The translations under genes and the position numbers were made by a program. Below are positions 26,516 through 35,347 of a stretch of DNA of 64,000 nt, one piece after another. The notes below the pieces were generated by a model, which saw nothing but the letters and a program-made list of their open reading frames with translations, was not told the DNA's origin and did not search any database. Origin of the DNA: Candidatus Nitrosopelagicus sp. (GTDB lineage: Archaea > Thermoproteota > Nitrososphaeria > Nitrososphaerales > Nitrosopumilaceae). The stretch spans positions 1 to 64,000 of the forward strand of contig JAKUOP010000007.1 in assembly GCA_022450565.1 (NCBI GenBank), in the 5' to 3' direction. Each line of letters starts with the position of its first letter. The first letter of the stretch is position 1.

Positions 26516-27421
26516 TTAATTCTTTTTCTGATTTGGTTTGAATGGTTTTTTTGATTTATTATTCTGATTTGGTTTGAATGGTTTTTTTGATTTATTATTC
26601 TGATTTGGTTTGAATGGTTTTTTTGATACGGTTTTTGATTCGTTACAAAGTTTGATAAATAATTCATAAGCTTGTTCTGCGGTATAATTACTATGAACAA
26701 TCGCACGTACCGCCTTAATCATTGGAACAGGGTTATCTGATTGCCATATGTTACGACCCATGTCAACCCCAACGGCTCCAGATTTTATTGCGTTATATGT
26801 TAATTCTAATGCATCTTTTTCTGGTAGTTTTTTACCACCAGCAATAATTATTGGTACAGGACATGATTCAACAACTTTCTCAAAGTTTTCACAATAGTAT
26901 GTTTTAACAATATGTGCACCCTGCTCAGCTGCAATTCTACATGCTAAGGATAGATATCTTGCATCTTTCCCCATATCTTTACCTACTGCAGTTACTGCTA
27001 AGACCGGTATGCCATACTCTTCTGCTTCGTTAACTAATTTACCAAGATTAACAATTGTTTGATGTTCATATTTTGAACCTACAAAAATTGACATTGCAAG
27101 TGCACTTGCGTTAAGTCTAATCGCTTCCTTAACACTTGTAGTAATCTGTTCATTTGAAAGATCCTCACCTATTATACTCGAACCGCCAGACACACGTAAG
27201 ACGATAGGAATTGGGTAAGCAGCGTCAACTGACGTTCGTTGAACCCCACGAGTTAACATTAAAGAATCACAATATCTCAAAATTGGTTTAATAGTTTTTT
27301 CTGGGTTTTCAAGTTTCTCAGTAGGACCAAGGAAATATCCATGATCCACTGCAAGCATTAATGCATGATTATCTAGTGGATTGATAATTTTTGAAATTCT
27401 ATTTTTTAAACCCCAGTCCAT
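26516..27421 (-). CDS. DeoC/LsrF-family class I aldolase with repeat tail
   Basis: 301 residues. Residues 1 to about 260 form a TIM-barrel aldolase of the LsrF / archaeal FBP-aldolase / ADH-synthase group: MLAVDHGYFLGPTE near the start, the Schiff-base lysine in HIVKTYYCENFE, then IIIAGGKK and GVDMGRNIWQ. The substrate is uncertain (LsrF-type thiolase, or the alternative DKFP pathway to aromatic amino acids). The last ~40 residues are a low-complexity tail of a 12-residue unit KKPFKPNQNNKS repeated almost three times, encoded by a 36-base DNA repeat; this tail is not part of the enzyme fold. Confidence 0.78.
   Translation of the reverse strand: MDWGLKNRISKIINPLDNHALMLAVDHGYFLGPTEKLENPEKTIKPILRYCDSLMLTRGVQRTSVDAAYPIPIVLRVSGGSSIIGEDLSNEQITTSVKEAIRLNASALAMSIFVGSKYEHQTIVNLGKLVNEAEEYGIPVLAVTAVGKDMGKDARYLSLACRIAAEQGAHIVKTYYCENFEKVVESCPVPIIIAGGKKLPEKDALELTYNAIKSGAVGVDMGRNIWQSDNPVPMIKAVRAIVHSNYTAEQAYELFIKLCNESKTVSKKPFKPNQNNKSKKPFKPNQNNKSKKPFKPNQKKN
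26528..26628. repeat. 36-base tandem repeat inside the aldolase gene
   Basis: Two exact copies and a third partial copy (29 bases) of a 36-base unit starting CTGATTTGGTTTGAATGG, at 26528, 26564 and 26600. It is in frame with the aldolase gene (12 codons per unit) and encodes its Lys/Asn/Pro-rich C-terminal tail, so copy number can change without breaking the protein. Confidence 0.9.
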
Positions 27422-27469
27422 TTTTTTTCTCTGTTTTAGTTGAAAAAAAAACGCCTTTCTTAAGCCTTC

Positions 27470-28501
27470 CTAATTTTCAATAATGATCTTCATTGCGTTA
27501 TCACCAGTTTTTGCGTGCTCAAATGCTTTCTGTGAATCATCTAATGAATACTTGTGAGTAATTAGTGGTTTCACATCTATTTTGCCTGAAGAGATTAATT
27601 CTAATGCATTTTTGGTATCAGTGTCTGATGCTGCATAAGTGGTAGATATTGTAATTTCTTTAGAGTAGACACTACTCATGTCAATATCAATCGTTGCACC
27701 CTTACTTGGAACACCGAACATAACGATTGTTCCACCTTTCCTAACAAGAGTTATTGCTTGTGTTAGTGCGTTTAGATTTCCAGTTGCTACAATTGCAACA
27801 TCAACACCATCTCCATTAGTAGATTTTAGAATTATTTCTGATAATAATTCATCATTAGAACCAATTGTTTCAAAACCTAATTTTTTGGCAAAGTCTAATC
27901 TGAAATTGTTTACATCTAAACAAAAAATCTTAGAAAAATCTGCTGATTTGGCAAGTAATGCGTGCATTATACCAGTAGGCCCAACACCTAAAACTACAGC
28001 AGAGTCATTTTTTTGGTAATCAAATTTTGTCCAAGCTCTAACACAACATGCTAATGGTTCAATCATAGCAGCCTCTTCAAAAGACATACTATCAGGTATT
28101 TGTAAAACACCACCATGTTGAACATTCCATTCAGGAACAACATACTCATTTGCTAAACCACATGGATTAAGATTTGATTGGTAATATTGTTTACACATTG
28201 TTTCATTTCCATGACTGCATTCATGACACGTATCAGAATAACATGCTACATGATGATGTGTAAACACTCTGTCACCAATCTTAAATTCATTGATTTCATC
28301 ACCAACTTTAATTATGGTTCCTGCAGGCTCGTGACCTAATTTCATAGATGGTTGACCATATTTGCCAAATACTTTTTCAACGTCTGAACCACAAATTCCA
28401 CACGCTGACATTTTGATCAGAATATCATTTGGACCAAGTTCAGGTGTTGTAATATTCTGTATTTTAATGCTTGAATTTTCATCAACAATTGCTGCTTTCA
28501 T
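27470..28501 (-). CDS. Zinc-dependent medium-chain alcohol/polyol dehydrogenase
   Basis: About 343 residues starting at ATG 28501 (MKAAIVDEN); an in-frame GTG at 28540 would overlap the next gene. CGICGSDVE carries the catalytic-zinc Cys, GHEPAG the His-Glu, and a CYSDTCHECSHGNETMC lobe binds structural zinc. The Rossmann motif is GVGPTG. This resembles threonine/sorbitol/glucose dehydrogenases; substrate unknown. It lies between the aldolase and the A-ATPase F subunit on the same strand. Confidence 0.85.
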   Translation of the reverse strand: MKAAIVDENSSIKIQNITTPELGPNDILIKMSACGICGSDVEKVFGKYGQPSMKLGHEPAGTIIKVGDEINEFKIGDRVFTHHHVACYSDTCHECSHGNETMCKQYYQSNLNPCGLANEYVVPEWNVQHGGVLQIPDSMSFEEAAMIEPLACCVRAWTKFDYQKNDSAVVLGVGPTGIMHALLAKSADFSKIFCLDVNNFRLDFAKKLGFETIGSNDELLSEIILKSTNGDGVDVAIVATGNLNALTQAITLVRKGGTIVMFGVPSKGATIDIDMSSVYSKEITISTTYAASDTDTKNALELISSGKIDVKPLITHKYSLDDSQKAFEHAKTGDNAMKIIIEN

Positions 28502-28532
28502 AAATTTTTCACACCAAATAGGTATATGAGAG

Positions 28533-28829
28533 TTATACACCGAGTATTTTTTTTAGCATTACTCTATAGTCAACTTCTGATTTTTCACTCCCAGATGCAG
28601 GTAATGCAAAAACAAGTGGGGTTGATTTTTCTGCACGAAGGGTGGTTAATTGATCATTGATAGGCTCAGAAAGATCATCACTTAATAAAACTAAACCTGC
28701 TTCAGGATCTTTATAGATTTCTTTGATTTCCTCTAATGCATTTTCAGGTGAATCTACAATCTTACCTTGAACACCAGCTAATTGAAAACTTGTGACAAAC
28801 ACTCTACTTCCAACTGTAATTACTTTCAT
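28533..28829 (-). CDS. atpF: A-type ATP synthase subunit F
   Basis: 98 residues, the usual length. The N-terminal ITVGSRVFVTSFQLAGVQG corresponds to the family's I-x-D/S-x-D/V-x3-F-x-LAG motif, with GLVLLSDDLSEPI in the middle and a C-terminal helical tail. Subunit F belongs to the central stalk of archaeal A/V-type ATP synthase. It is alone here: none of the A, B, C, D, E, H, I or K subunits are adjacent. Confidence 0.83.
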   Translation of the reverse strand: MKVITVGSRVFVTSFQLAGVQGKIVDSPENALEEIKEIYKDPEAGLVLLSDDLSEPINDQLTTLRAEKSTPLVFALPASGSEKSEVDYRVMLKKILGV

Positions 28830-28899
28830 AAGATATTTTTCAATTATGGCAATTTAACCGTTTCAAAAAATTCAAAAGATTGAACAATATTGTAATACC

Positions 28900-29097
28900 A
28901 TGGATCCGCCAAAAGAAATTGAATCAGTTGAATGGGATGATACGGGAAAGTGTTGGAAAACACAAAAAATTTCAGTTGAGGAATATCATGGATTTACAGA
29001 ATGCAGGTATTGCCATAGACCAATGTCACATAATATCAAAACTAATGGCGAATTTAAGGTAGTTTATGTTAAGTGTGCATGTAGCAGAAACCAATGA
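28900..29097 (+). CDS. Small zinc-ribbon protein
   Basis: 65 residues. One CxxC (CRYC) at about residue 35 and a C-terminal CAC pair, with H-R-P-M-S-H between, suggest a single zinc site formed by C-x2-C ... C-x-C. No other motif. Divergent from the ATPase F gene. Function unknown. Confidence 0.6.
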   Translation: MDPPKEIESVEWDDTGKCWKTQKISVEEYHGFTECRYCHRPMSHNIKTNGEFKVVYVKCACSRNQ

Positions 29098-29139
29098 CAC
29101 ATTTATTTACATAACATTAGTCAGCGAAATTAGTATAGA

Positions 29140-29700
29140 ATGATTAGAATTGGTGGAATATTAGCAGTTGCAATAATTATTGGTAGCATAGGAATTGCCT
29201 TCTACTTTTATTCTGAAGATGCATACAAAGAAGTAGTAGAATCAGATCTGGGTGAAACCACAATGGTTGGTGACGTAAAATTTGATATTCAGTATGTTAC
29301 AAACTATGAAATTCTTCACAAAACAAAAGAATTTACAGAATTTGAACGAACTCAGATTGAACAAGGCTTAACTGAAGGTACAAGTGAAACGCCAGAGCAT
29401 ACATATTTCCAGATCCAAATTACTGCAGAAAACTTAGGTAATGAGAACACTACTCTTACAGGTGGACAATTCCATTTGTATGATGAGAAAAATACACGGT
29501 ATGGTGCTTCGTTTGTTGGCTATGGGGAAAATGAATTATCAATGGTTGACTTAGTGCCAAACAACGCAGTGACGGTTACAACCCAATTTGATGTTCCTTT
29601 TGATGATGAAACAAAATACAAAGTTGGAATTGTTCCTAATCGATTTGGTTTACAATCAGCAGATGAAATAGCATTTATTTGTATAAAGAATTGTGAATAA
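29140..29700 (+). CDS. Membrane-anchored DUF4352-like immunoglobulin-fold protein
   Basis: 186 residues. A hydrophobic segment at residues 5-24 anchors or exports the protein; the remainder is a beta-sandwich with the DUF4352/TRF2-Ig pattern (FQIQITAENLGNENTTLTGGQFHLYDEKNTRYGASF ... VPFDDETKYKVGI). It probably faces outside the cell. No operon partner is evident. Confidence 0.68.
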   Translation: MIRIGGILAVAIIIGSIGIAFYFYSEDAYKEVVESDLGETTMVGDVKFDIQYVTNYEILHKTKEFTEFERTQIEQGLTEGTSETPEHTYFQIQITAENLGNENTTLTGGQFHLYDEKNTRYGASFVGYGENELSMVDLVPNNAVTVTTQFDVPFDDETKYKVGIVPNRFGLQSADEIAFICIKNCE

Positions 29701-29716
29701 AGATTTTAATTTTTAT

Positions 29717-30634
29717 CTACTTTGCAGTAATTGTTCCGGTCATCCATGGATGAACCATACAAAAGTAATCATATGTTCCAGCACTTGAAATTGTTGTGTC
29801 ATAACTTGAACCAGGCATTACTAAACTACTATCCCATACTCCATCTGGTCCATCAGCTGGGGTTCCACTAGTAGATGTGTGTGGTGCTGTGTCACTGTTT
29901 ACAAAAGATACTGTTCCACCAACTGCAACTGTTGCTGCATTTGGAATAAAGCAATCTGGTTCACAACCAGGTGTGGATGAACCAATAGCATTTTCAATTG
30001 AGATTGACATTGGTAATGCTGCTGCTTTCTCTGCTGCTGCTTTCTCTGCTGCTGCTTTCTCTGCTGCTGCTTTCTCTGCCATCATAGCTTCATGTTCAGC
30101 TGCGGCTTTGTCAGCTGCGGCTTTGTCAGCTGCCTGTGCTGCTACATAATCATCAGTAATTCCTAAGATAGTAACCTCAGTGGCTCCTGCTAAAAATGGA
30201 ATGCTCAATATTGAACCTGTTTGTGTGAAATCATGAATTTCCTCACCATCAACTAAAACAAAATATGTACCATCGGCAAATGGTTCAACAACACTGGATG
30301 AGATAGTAATAGTTAGGTTACCATCTAGTCTTGCATCAATTAAAACATTGACAGAGTTGTTATCAGAATCACCAACTATACTATCAACTACAGCACCACG
30401 TATGTTGTAAGATAAAACATCTGTGAGATCATCATCACTTGGTGTCATTATTGGTGCTTGTGCAGGTGCTGATTCTTCAACAGCCGCCTGTGGAGGTGGT
30501 GAATATGTTTGAGTAGGTGCTGATTGAATTGGTGATGGTTGTGATGTTTCAAATGTTCCACCAGAAATCAGACCTATCATCACAGCAGTAATTCCAATTG
30601 CAAATGCAATTCCAAATTTATCTGCTGATGTCAT
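29717..30634 (-). CDS. Membrane-anchored blue-copper (plastocyanin-like) protein
   Basis: 305 residues: a hydrophobic anchor (about 8-26), a Pro/Gln/Ala-rich linker, a beta domain (about 75-160), a charged Ala-Ala-Ala-Glu-Lys helical repeat (about 165-210), then a C-terminal cupredoxin. All type-1 copper ligands are visible: His252, Cys292, His295 and Met298 (C-x2-H-x2-M). It is thus a secreted, membrane-tethered electron carrier, typical of ammonia-oxidising archaea, whose electron transport relies on copper proteins. The partner is unknown. Confidence 0.9.
   Translation of the reverse strand: MTSADKFGIAFAIGITAVMIGLISGGTFETSQPSPIQSAPTQTYSPPPQAAVEESAPAQAPIMTPSDDDLTDVLSYNIRGAVVDSIVGDSDNNSVNVLIDARLDGNLTITISSSVVEPFADGTYFVLVDGEEIHDFTQTGSILSIPFLAGATEVTILGITDDYVAAQAADKAAADKAAAEHEAMMAEKAAAEKAAAEKAAAEKAAALPMSISIENAIGSSTPGCEPDCFIPNAATVAVGGTVSFVNSDTAPHTSTSGTPADGPDGVWDSSLVMPGSSYDTTISSAGTYDYFCMVHPWMTGTITAK
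30018..30125. repeat. 15-base coding repeats in the cupredoxin gene
   Basis: Four copies of GCTGCTGCTTTCTCT at 30018-30077 and two copies of TCAGCTGCGGCTTTG at 30096-30125. They are in frame and encode an Ala/Glu/Lys and Ala/Asp/Lys helical spacer in the linker. Confidence 0.85.
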
Positions 30635-30728
30635 TATTTCAACGACTGCTACACCATATTAAAAACCTAATGCTGAAATATGCTAAATTAATTCAAAAAT
30701 TTATTTGGTATAAGATAATTGATAAATT

Positions 30729-31028
30729 ATGTCCGAAGTTGATACCACAAAAAATGTCTATTTATTTACCCATGGAAGAATGGACTTGGAACAAAAAGCA
30801 ATTACTGCTCTTGAATCTAAGGGATTTTCCAAGGATAACATAATTAGTGCGAGTCCTCAGAAGGCAGGTGAAGTTGGTGATTATATGGCAATGCTATGGA
30901 TGCCGCCAAATCCAGACCATATTAAAATCCAAAAAATTACTAAAGTTGAACCTTGTGAGCCTGAAGGAATGATTGGAGTTTGGAAAGGTGTTTCAAAAGA
31001 TGATCTTTTTGAGATTAAATTAGAATAA
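30729..31028 (+). CDS. Small conserved hypothetical protein
   Basis: 99 residues, soluble. Contains KNVYLFTHGRMDLEQKAITALESKGFSKDNIISASPQK, a beta-alpha-beta start, and an aromatic MLWMPPNPDH stretch. No cofactor motif. TATA-like AATTTATTTGG precedes it at the leaderless distance. Function unknown. Confidence 0.62.
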   Translation: MSEVDTTKNVYLFTHGRMDLEQKAITALESKGFSKDNIISASPQKAGEVGDYMAMLWMPPNPDHIKIQKITKVEPCEPEGMIGVWKGVSKDDLFEIKLE

Positions 31029-31331
31029 TTATAACTCATCTAAGATACTGGAGATAAAACTATCATACTCTTCATCTGAAAATTTTATTATATCAAATTT
31101 TTTTTCTTGTCTTGCAATATGAATTGATTCTATATGATAACATGGCTTTTTGTTTTTCAGCATTCCAAAATAGTATCCAGAACATGAACAAAAATTTGAT
31201 TCTGGATCTAGCCAATGTTCTTTTTCTTTACCAACAATTGTCCAAATACTCCTTTGGCTAGGCTCAAATAAATGAAGTTTAACACGATTTTGTGAAATAA
31301 CTTCATTCATTTTTCTAGATTTTTCATTCAT
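31029..31331 (-). CDS. SWIM zinc-finger protein
   Basis: 100 residues with a SWIM-type C-x-C-x13-C-x-H motif (NFCSCSGYYFGMLKNKKPCYHIESIHIA) that binds one zinc, plus an N-terminal strand region ending HWLDPES. Stand-alone SWIM proteins act in recombination or transcription complexes; the partner is not identified here. Its start is only 27 bases from the divergent phosphoesterase start, so the two promoters overlap. Confidence 0.78.
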   Translation of the reverse strand: MNEKSRKMNEVISQNRVKLHLFEPSQRSIWTIVGKEKEHWLDPESNFCSCSGYYFGMLKNKKPCYHIESIHIARQEKKFDIIKFSDEEYDSFISSILDEL

Positions 31332-31364
31332 AAGAATTTAATCTAGTACAAACCTATAATGTTG

Positions 31365-32114
31365 ATGGTCAAAATTAGAATTATTAGATCAGAGCCAGCA
31401 TTATTGCTTGAAGGGGAAAAAAAATACTTGGTGATAACAGATTTACATATTGGATTTGAAAATGATTTTGCATCAAATAAAATTGAGATAGGGAAAAATT
31501 CGTCTGTAAATGAAACAATTGCAAAATTAAAAAAAATAATTAAATCGGAAAACCCAGAATCAATTATTTTCTTAGGTGATATTAAATCAAGCATTAAAAG
31601 AATTTCTAATGCAGAATGGAAAGAAGTTCCTTATTTCTTTGAAGAAATGAAGAGGTATGCTAACTTGATTTTGATACCAGGTAATCATGATGCAAATATT
31701 CAAAGATTAATTCCAGAAGATGTAACTGTAACAAATTCAATAGGATTCGTTATAGACGATGTATTGTTAACACATGGACATGCATTACCAACAAAAAATT
31801 TTTCAGAAATTAAAAAAATTGTAATGGGACATATTCACCCAGTATTTTTTAATAATGATTCATTGCTAAATGGGGAACGTGTATGGATTTCATTAAAAGC
31901 AAAAAAAGACCAGATTTTTGCATCGTCGTTTGGCGAATTAGAAATTACGATTGTCCCATCATTCAATCCATATTTTTATGCAACACAAAAGCGATTTTAT
32001 AAGAAATCAATCTCGCCAATAATTGAAAAATTAAAACACGTAGAAGAAGCTAGGGTAGTTACATTAGATGGAACTATAATTGGAAATGAGTCGATATTAG
32101 AGAATTTGATCTAA
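31365..32114 (+). CDS. Calcineurin-like metallophosphoesterase
   Basis: About 249 residues from ATG 31365 (alternative ATG 31359). All metal-site blocks of the fold are visible in order: TDLHIG, LGDIKSS, PGNHDAN, THGHALP and MGHIHPVF. Belongs to the archaeal/bacterial COG1407-like group, whose substrate is not established (often near DNA-repair helicases elsewhere). TATA-like GAATTTAATC is 26 bases before ATG 31365. Overlaps carB by 4 bases, tail to tail. Confidence 0.85.
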   Translation: MVKIRIIRSEPALLLEGEKKYLVITDLHIGFENDFASNKIEIGKNSSVNETIAKLKKIIKSENPESIIFLGDIKSSIKRISNAEWKEVPYFFEEMKRYANLILIPGNHDANIQRLIPEDVTVTNSIGFVIDDVLLTHGHALPTKNFSEIKKIVMGHIHPVFFNNDSLLNGERVWISLKAKKDQIFASSFGELEITIVPSFNPYFYATQKRFYKKSISPIIEKLKHVEEARVVTLDGTIIGNESILENLI

Positions 32115-35100
32115 TTTTCGTATGGCTGTAACGGTTTCTTGGTAGTTTCATTTGTTTGCAGCCATTCAAGGGTTTTACAAAATGATTCTGATAATTCAGG
32201 CGTAGTTAGAACTGGAATTCCTAATTCAAGTGATTTTCTTCGTATTTGATATTCATCATATAACATCCCAACATATTTTTCGAGAGTAGATGTACTTGGT
32301 ATATTTACAATAAAGTCAATTTTTCGTTCATGTAAAAGATCAGCAATGTTAGGTTTTCTATCTGGTTCACTAATCTTATGTACAATTTCAACATCACCAA
32401 GTTTTTCCTCTAAAAATTCTGCAGTATGTTCTGTTGCCATTAGTTTAAACCCTAATTTTTTTAGTAACGCAATAGTTGGAAGTAATTTTTCTTTGTTTTC
32501 TGCTCCTCCAATTGTAATCAACGCAGCACCACTTTTTGGTAGATTATATCCAACAGAGGTCAGTCCTTTAGATAATGCATCATAAAAGCTATCCCCAAAA
32601 CATGCAGCCTCACCAGTTGATTGCATTTCTACACCAAGAACAATATCTGCGCCATCTAATTGCATAAAGGAAAATTGTGGAACTTTGATTCCATGTATTG
32701 GAATCTTCTGCCATTTTCCTGAAGGTATTTCTGGTAATGATTTTCCAAGTACTGCTTTAGCTGCAAGAGATATCAAATTAGTTCTAACAAGTTTAGATAC
32801 AAAAGGCATTGAACGCGATGCTCGTATGTTTAATTCTATTACGTATTCTTGATCATTGTGAATAAGAAATTGTAAGTTGAATGGACCTTTAATTCTAAAT
32901 TCTTTTGCAATACGTATTGTAGAATCTGTAATATTCTCAATAATCTTATTGCTTAATCGCCAAGGTGGTATACACATCATTGCATCACCAGAATGAACAC
33001 CAGCACTATCAATGTGTTCAACGATTGCACCAATTATCACATTTTCACCATCAGATACTCCATCAACATCAACTTCAAGTGAATTCAACATGAATTTTGA
33101 AATTACCACTGGATGATCTGGAGATACTATAGCAGCGTTTGTTGTAAATTGTTTTAATTCCTCCTGAGACCAGACAACCTTCATTGCAGCACCACTTAGG
33201 ACATATGATGGTCTAACCAAAACAGGATAACCAACATCTAGTGCAAAGTTTTTGGCATCAGTAATGTTGGAGAATGCTTGCCATAATGGCTGTTTGATGT
33301 GTAGTTTATCTAATATTGCACTAAACTTGGAGCGATTTTCTGCTCTATCTACATCTTCAGCACTTGTTCCAATCAGATTAATTCCATTTTCTGCAAGTTT
33401 AGGAGTAAGATTGTTTGCAGTTTGACCTCCTACAGAAGTAACAATTCCCTTTGGATTTTCAAAGTCGGCAATGTCTAAAATTCTTTCAAGCGTTAATTCT
33501 TCAAAATATAATCTGTTACAAATATCATAATCAGTAGATACAGTTTCAGGATTGCAATTTACAACACTGACATTTTTTTCGCCATTTTCCTGGAGACCCC
33601 AAACCATATTTACCGTTCCCCAATCAAACTCTACACTACTTCCAATTCTATAAGGTCCAGCCCCTAGTACTACTACTCCTTGGTCAGAATTATCAAGTTT
33701 AACATCATTAGTGCCGCCTCCATAAGTCAAATAAAGATAGTTTGTTTGTGCAGGCCATTCTGCAGCAAGTGTATCAATTTGTTTCACAGAAGGAATTATA
33801 TCAAAATTTTTTCTCATACTACGAATTTCTTGATTAGTTGTATCTTTTGCACGTGCAATTTGATTATCTGAGAATCCTAATTTTTTTGCTGTATGTAATA
33901 ATGGTTTGTCTAATTCATTCTGTTTCAATTTTTCTTCAGTGTTTACAATGTTTTTTATTTTTTCAATAAACCAAGGATCGATGGAGGATAAATCATAAAT
34001 TTTTTTAACAGAAATTCCTTTTTTTAGAGCAGCCGCTACATAGTACAAAATAAAGTCATCATGTGCTTGAAGATGTTGTTCGATAGATTCTTCGTCAAAT
34101 TTTTTACCATTTGCACGATTCAAAACAAGACCATCATTTCCAATATCTAACATTCTAATTGCTTTTTGGAGGGATTCCTCAAACGTCCTACCTATCGCCA
34201 TTACTTCACCTACAGATTTCATTGTCGGACCAAGTTTTCTATTTGCTAATTCAAATTTCTCAAAATCCCATCTAGGATGTTTACATACTATGTAATCCAA
34301 TGATGGCTCAAAACATGCTGTTGTTGCTTTGGTAATGCGATTTATTAGTTCAGGAAGTGTATAACCAAGCCCAATTTTTGCAGACATGTATGCAAGTGGA
34401 TATCCAGTTGCTTTACTTGCAAGTGCGGAGGAACGAGAGAGACGGGGATTAATTTCAATTGCTACGTATTCATCAGAATCAGCATCTAATGCATATTGTA
34501 TATTGCATTCTCCTACAATACCAACATGTTTTGTTGCTCTTATTGCAGCAGAACGAAGCATATGATATTCATGATTATTAATTGTCTGTGAAGGGGCCAC
34601 TACTATATTATCACCAGTGTGAACCTTCATTGAAAGTACATTTTCCATATTACAGACAATTACATTGTTTCCTCCATAATCTTGCATTACTTCATACTCA
34701 ATTTGTTTCCAATGTCCAACATATTCCTCAACTAAGATTTGCCCAACAAGACTAGCTGCCAAACCACGTCCAGTAATTTCATGAAGTTCAATTTCATTAT
34801 GAGCTACACCCCCACCTTTACCCCCAAGTGTGTATGCAACACGAACAATTACAGGATATCCCAATTCTTCAGCTACCTTTTTTGCATCATCAAATGTATG
34901 AACAGTTTTACTTCTGAGTACAGGAACACCACATTCTTGCATATTATCTTTGAATTTCTGTCTATCTTCAGTTGCCATTATTCCGGGAATCTGAGTCCCT
35001 AAAACCCGTATTCCATATTTTTCTAAAATTCCCATCTCATCTAATTTAACACCACAGTTCAAGGCGGTTTGACCACCATAAGACAACATGATTGAGTCAG

Positions 35101-35347
35101 GACGTTCGTTTTCAACCACAGACTCTACATACTTTGGTGTAACTGGTTGAAGATACACTTTGTCAGCAAATCTTGTGTCAGTTTGAATTGTTGCAATATT
35201 TGGATTAATCAAAACACTTTGCAATCCATCTTCTTGAATTGCCTTTAGACATTGGCTTCCAGAGTAATCAAATTCTCCTGCTTCCCCAATTTTTATTGCA
35301 CCACTACCTAGAACAAGAATTTTTTTGATAGATTCATCATTAGGCAG
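32111..35347 (-). CDS. carB: Carbamoyl-phosphate synthase large subunit
   Basis: 1078 residues if it begins with the CTG at 35347, as I propose. Two ATP-grasp halves (about 1-550 and 551-940) and a C-terminal MGS-type allosteric domain. Makes carbamoyl phosphate from bicarbonate, ammonia (from CarA) and two ATP for pyrimidines and arginine. The first ATG/GTG/TTG in frame is a TTG at 35224, which would delete the glycine-rich LGSGAIKIGEAGEFDYSG of the first ATP-binding domain. From CTG the product begins M-P-N-D-E-S-I-K-K, and a GGAGGGG sits 7 bases upstream. Overlaps carA by 8 bases. Confidence 0.92.
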   Translation of the reverse strand: MPNDESIKKILVLGSGAIKIGEAGEFDYSGSQCLKAIQEDGLQSVLINPNIATIQTDTRFADKVYLQPVTPKYVESVVENERPDSIMLSYGGQTALNCGVKLDEMGILEKYGIRVLGTQIPGIMATEDRQKFKDNMQECGVPVLRSKTVHTFDDAKKVAEELGYPVIVRVAYTLGGKGGGVAHNEIELHEITGRGLAASLVGQILVEEYVGHWKQIEYEVMQDYGGNNVIVCNMENVLSMKVHTGDNIVVAPSQTINNHEYHMLRSAAIRATKHVGIVGECNIQYALDADSDEYVAIEINPRLSRSSALASKATGYPLAYMSAKIGLGYTLPELINRITKATTACFEPSLDYIVCKHPRWDFEKFELANRKLGPTMKSVGEVMAIGRTFEESLQKAIRMLDIGNDGLVLNRANGKKFDEESIEQHLQAHDDFILYYVAAALKKGISVKKIYDLSSIDPWFIEKIKNIVNTEEKLKQNELDKPLLHTAKKLGFSDNQIARAKDTTNQEIRSMRKNFDIIPSVKQIDTLAAEWPAQTNYLYLTYGGGTNDVKLDNSDQGVVVLGAGPYRIGSSVEFDWGTVNMVWGLQENGEKNVSVVNCNPETVSTDYDICNRLYFEELTLERILDIADFENPKGIVTSVGGQTANNLTPKLAENGINLIGTSAEDVDRAENRSKFSAILDKLHIKQPLWQAFSNITDAKNFALDVGYPVLVRPSYVLSGAAMKVVWSQEELKQFTTNAAIVSPDHPVVISKFMLNSLEVDVDGVSDGENVIIGAIVEHIDSAGVHSGDAMMCIPPWRLSNKIIENITDSTIRIAKEFRIKGPFNLQFLIHNDQEYVIELNIRASRSMPFVSKLVRTNLISLAAKAVLGKSLPEIPSGKWQKIPIHGIKVPQFSFMQLDGADIVLGVEMQSTGEAACFGDSFYDALSKGLTSVGYNLPKSGAALITIGGAENKEKLLPTIALLKKLGFKLMATEHTAEFLEEKLGDVEIVHKISEPDRKPNIADLLHERKIDFIVNIPSTSTLEKYVGMLYDEYQIRRKSLELGIPVLTTPELSESFCKTLEWLQTNETTKKPLQPYEN

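Noticed and set aside
26528..26628. 36-base direct repeats that look like a CRISPR array
   Set aside because: The copies are adjacent without spacers and run in frame through the end of the aldolase gene; no cas gene is near.
29877..30149. Ala-rich 90-codon plus-strand frame opposite the cupredoxin
   Set aside because: Produced by the 15-base repeats read in antisense; the minus-strand protein has all copper ligands.
35322..35342. A frameshift in the A7 run at the start of carB that would put ATG 35340 in frame
   Set aside because: It would work with one added A, but the existing frame already gives the family-like N-terminus from the CTG with an ideally spaced Shine-Dalgarno, so no indel is needed.
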